This document shows, piece after piece, positions 13,109 to 13,145 of a stretch of DNA of 13,145 nt (positions within the stretch are counted from its first letter, which is position 1; each line of letters opens with the position of its first letter). A program made the translations under genes and the position numbers. Origin of the DNA: an uncultured Eubacterium sp. (GTDB taxonomy: Bacteria; Bacillota; Clostridia; Lachnospirales; Lachnospiraceae); contig CABRZK010000040.1 in assembly GCA_902475415.1 (NCBI GenBank), positions 1-13,145 of the forward strand, read 5' to 3'. A model generated the notes under the pieces. That model saw only the letters and a list, made by a program, of their open reading frames with translations. It did not search any database and had not been told where the DNA came from.

Positions 13109-13145
13109 GGAGAAATACTCAAGAGGCCGAAGAGGCGCCCCTGCT
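13109..13145 (+). tRNA. tRNA-Ser(GCU), 3' part beyond the window
   Basis: The acceptor strand GGAGAAA (13109-13115) is followed by TA, a D arm with CTC (13118-13120) and GAG, then the anticodon stem strand CGCCC (13136-13140), loop CT and anticodon GCT at 13143-13145, where the window stops. This matches the first half of a bacterial tRNA-Ser reading AGC/AGU codons. The variable arm, T arm and 3' acceptor strand cannot be checked here. Confidence 0.85.

Overview
The window looks like a chromosomal segment of an anaerobic Firmicute of the Clostridia, most likely Lachnospiraceae. The reasons are adjacent gyrB-gyrA genes of clostridial type (GyrA with GDSSIYGALVNMAQ in the quinolone region), moderate base composition, strong purine-rich ribosome sites, a two-subunit oxygen-labile class I fumarase, and an AbgT transporter. 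This assignment rests on remembered protein similarity, not on a search.

Layout. (1) Bases 1-4237: the 3' part of gyrB, complete gyrA and a bidirectional terminator. (2) Bases 4269-8984: a three-gene cassette. A LacI-family regulator on the minus strand is divergent from an AbgT-family transporter and an M24B (Xaa-Pro aminopeptidase P type) peptidase. An ideal promoter and a perfect 18-bp palindromic operator lie before the transporter. (3) Bases 8985-9323: a gene-free stretch packed with palindromes, including an exact 25-bp copy of the 3' end of gyrA, a long folded terminator-like element and the fumarase promoter. (4) Bases 9324-10883: fumarase alpha and beta genes separated by an unusually long, hairpin-rich 168-nt spacer. 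(5) Bases 11012-12849, minus strand: a ketopantoate-reductase-family dehydrogenase overlapping by 19 nt with an AEC-family carrier. (6) Bases 12850-13145: a hairpin repeat, a strong promoter and the first half of a tRNA-Ser(GCU), cut by the window edge at the anticodon.

How the genes may work together. The gyrase genes are housekeeping. The regulator, transporter and peptidase read as an inducible uptake-and-hydrolysis system for an amidated or peptide substrate. The fumarase interconverts fumarate and malate. The convergent reductase and carrier probably handle an organic or hydroxy acid, but their substrates are unknown.

The most notable signal is the 25-bp direct repeat that includes the gyrA stop codon. 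One copy is in gyrA and the other lies just beyond the peptidase gene, so the pair brackets exactly the regulator/transporter/peptidase cassette. This resembles the footprint of a 4.9-kb insertion at the gyrA 3' end, although no recombinase gene is present and a dispersed palindromic repeat is a real alternative.
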